A DNA stretch of 6,741 nt, from NCBI GenBank assembly GCA_031268395.1, contig JAIRXI010000050.1, positions 1 through 6,741 on the forward strand, read 5' to 3'. This DNA comes from Tannerella sp. (GTDB taxonomy: Bacteria > Bacteroidota > Bacteroidia > Bacteroidales > Tannerellaceae). Positions 6,629-6,741 of the stretch are shown here, piece by piece; positions within the stretch are counted from its first letter, which is position 1, and every line of letters begins with the position of its first letter. A program made the position numbers and the translations under genes. The notes under the pieces were generated by a model, which was not told the DNA's origin, ran no database searches, and saw nothing but the letters and a program-made list of their open reading frames with translations.

Positions 6629-6741
6629 ATGGCTCGACATAAAAAGACGATTTTGAATCTGCTACAGTCAGGCAAGCTGCGCCTTTACGGAACGCAGTCG
6701 AATGTATCCGTCTCTCCCCGAGCAGGTTCCGGGACGCCCCG
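6629..6741 (+). CDS. Possible start of an unrecognised gene, cut by the window end
   Basis: An ATG at 6629 opens a frame that stays open to the window edge (37 complete codons), beginning MARHKKTILNLLQSGKLRLY and continuing through a Ser/Gly-rich stretch. The basic start followed by ILNLL is not a convincing signal peptide because the hydrophobic run is too short. I recognise no family. No strong ribosome site or TAnnTTTG box precedes it; the upstream sequence is AT-rich (TTTAAAACCTGTATATTA) and the MITE-like element ends 55 bases before the ATG. It may be a real gene or a chance open frame. Confidence 0.3.
   Translation, partial: MARHKKTILNLLQSGKLRLYGTQSNVSVSPRAGSGTP

Noticed and set aside
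6408..6629. 73-codon plus-strand frame
   Set aside because: It is mostly a translation of the palindromic repeat element, and there is no domain or independent support.

Overview
The window looks like a chromosomal segment of a Bacteroidales bacterium (Bacteroides/Parabacteroides-like). The evidence is a TAnnTTTG-type promoter (the Bacteroides -7 box), weak Shine-Dalgarno sequences, a GH106-type glycosidase and a porin with Bacteroidota-style signal peptides, and GC-rich genes separated by AT-rich spacers. I cannot fix the genus from sequence alone.

Layout. Positions 1-81 are half of a repeat unit whose near-identical inverted copy lies at 6412-6492. Positions 82-718 are a spacer with no conventional gene. 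It holds a (CT)14 microsatellite, a well-formed minus-strand promoter upstream of a very small ORF that crosses the microsatellite, a dispersed 27-bp repeat, a parS-like palindrome and a strong trpB terminator hairpin. A TrpB2-class tryptophan synthase beta chain (719-2080, minus) is divergent from an outer-membrane porin-like protein (2247-3482, plus). A convergent spacer with a terminator and the second copy of the 27-bp repeat follows. A secreted GH106-family glycoside hydrolase (3747-6176, minus) is next, then a gene-poor stretch with small hairpins and a 162-bp palindromic MITE-like element (6412-6573). An unrecognised reading frame starts at 6629 and runs off the end.

Function. The three confident genes do not form one operon: trpB2 and the porin are divergent, and the porin and the hydrolase are convergent. 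The TrpB2 enzyme is an orphan, with no trpA or other trp gene in view, which fits the 'TrpB2o' class. The hydrolase fits degradation of rhamnose-containing glycans, but no SusC/SusD pair or regulator lies within the window. The porin could admit small solutes; its substrate is unknown.

I did not find a convincing new multi-gene system. The best leads are the palindromic repeat family bracketing the segment, the dinucleotide tract inside a promoter-proximal small ORF that could act as a three-state length switch, and the parS-like site.
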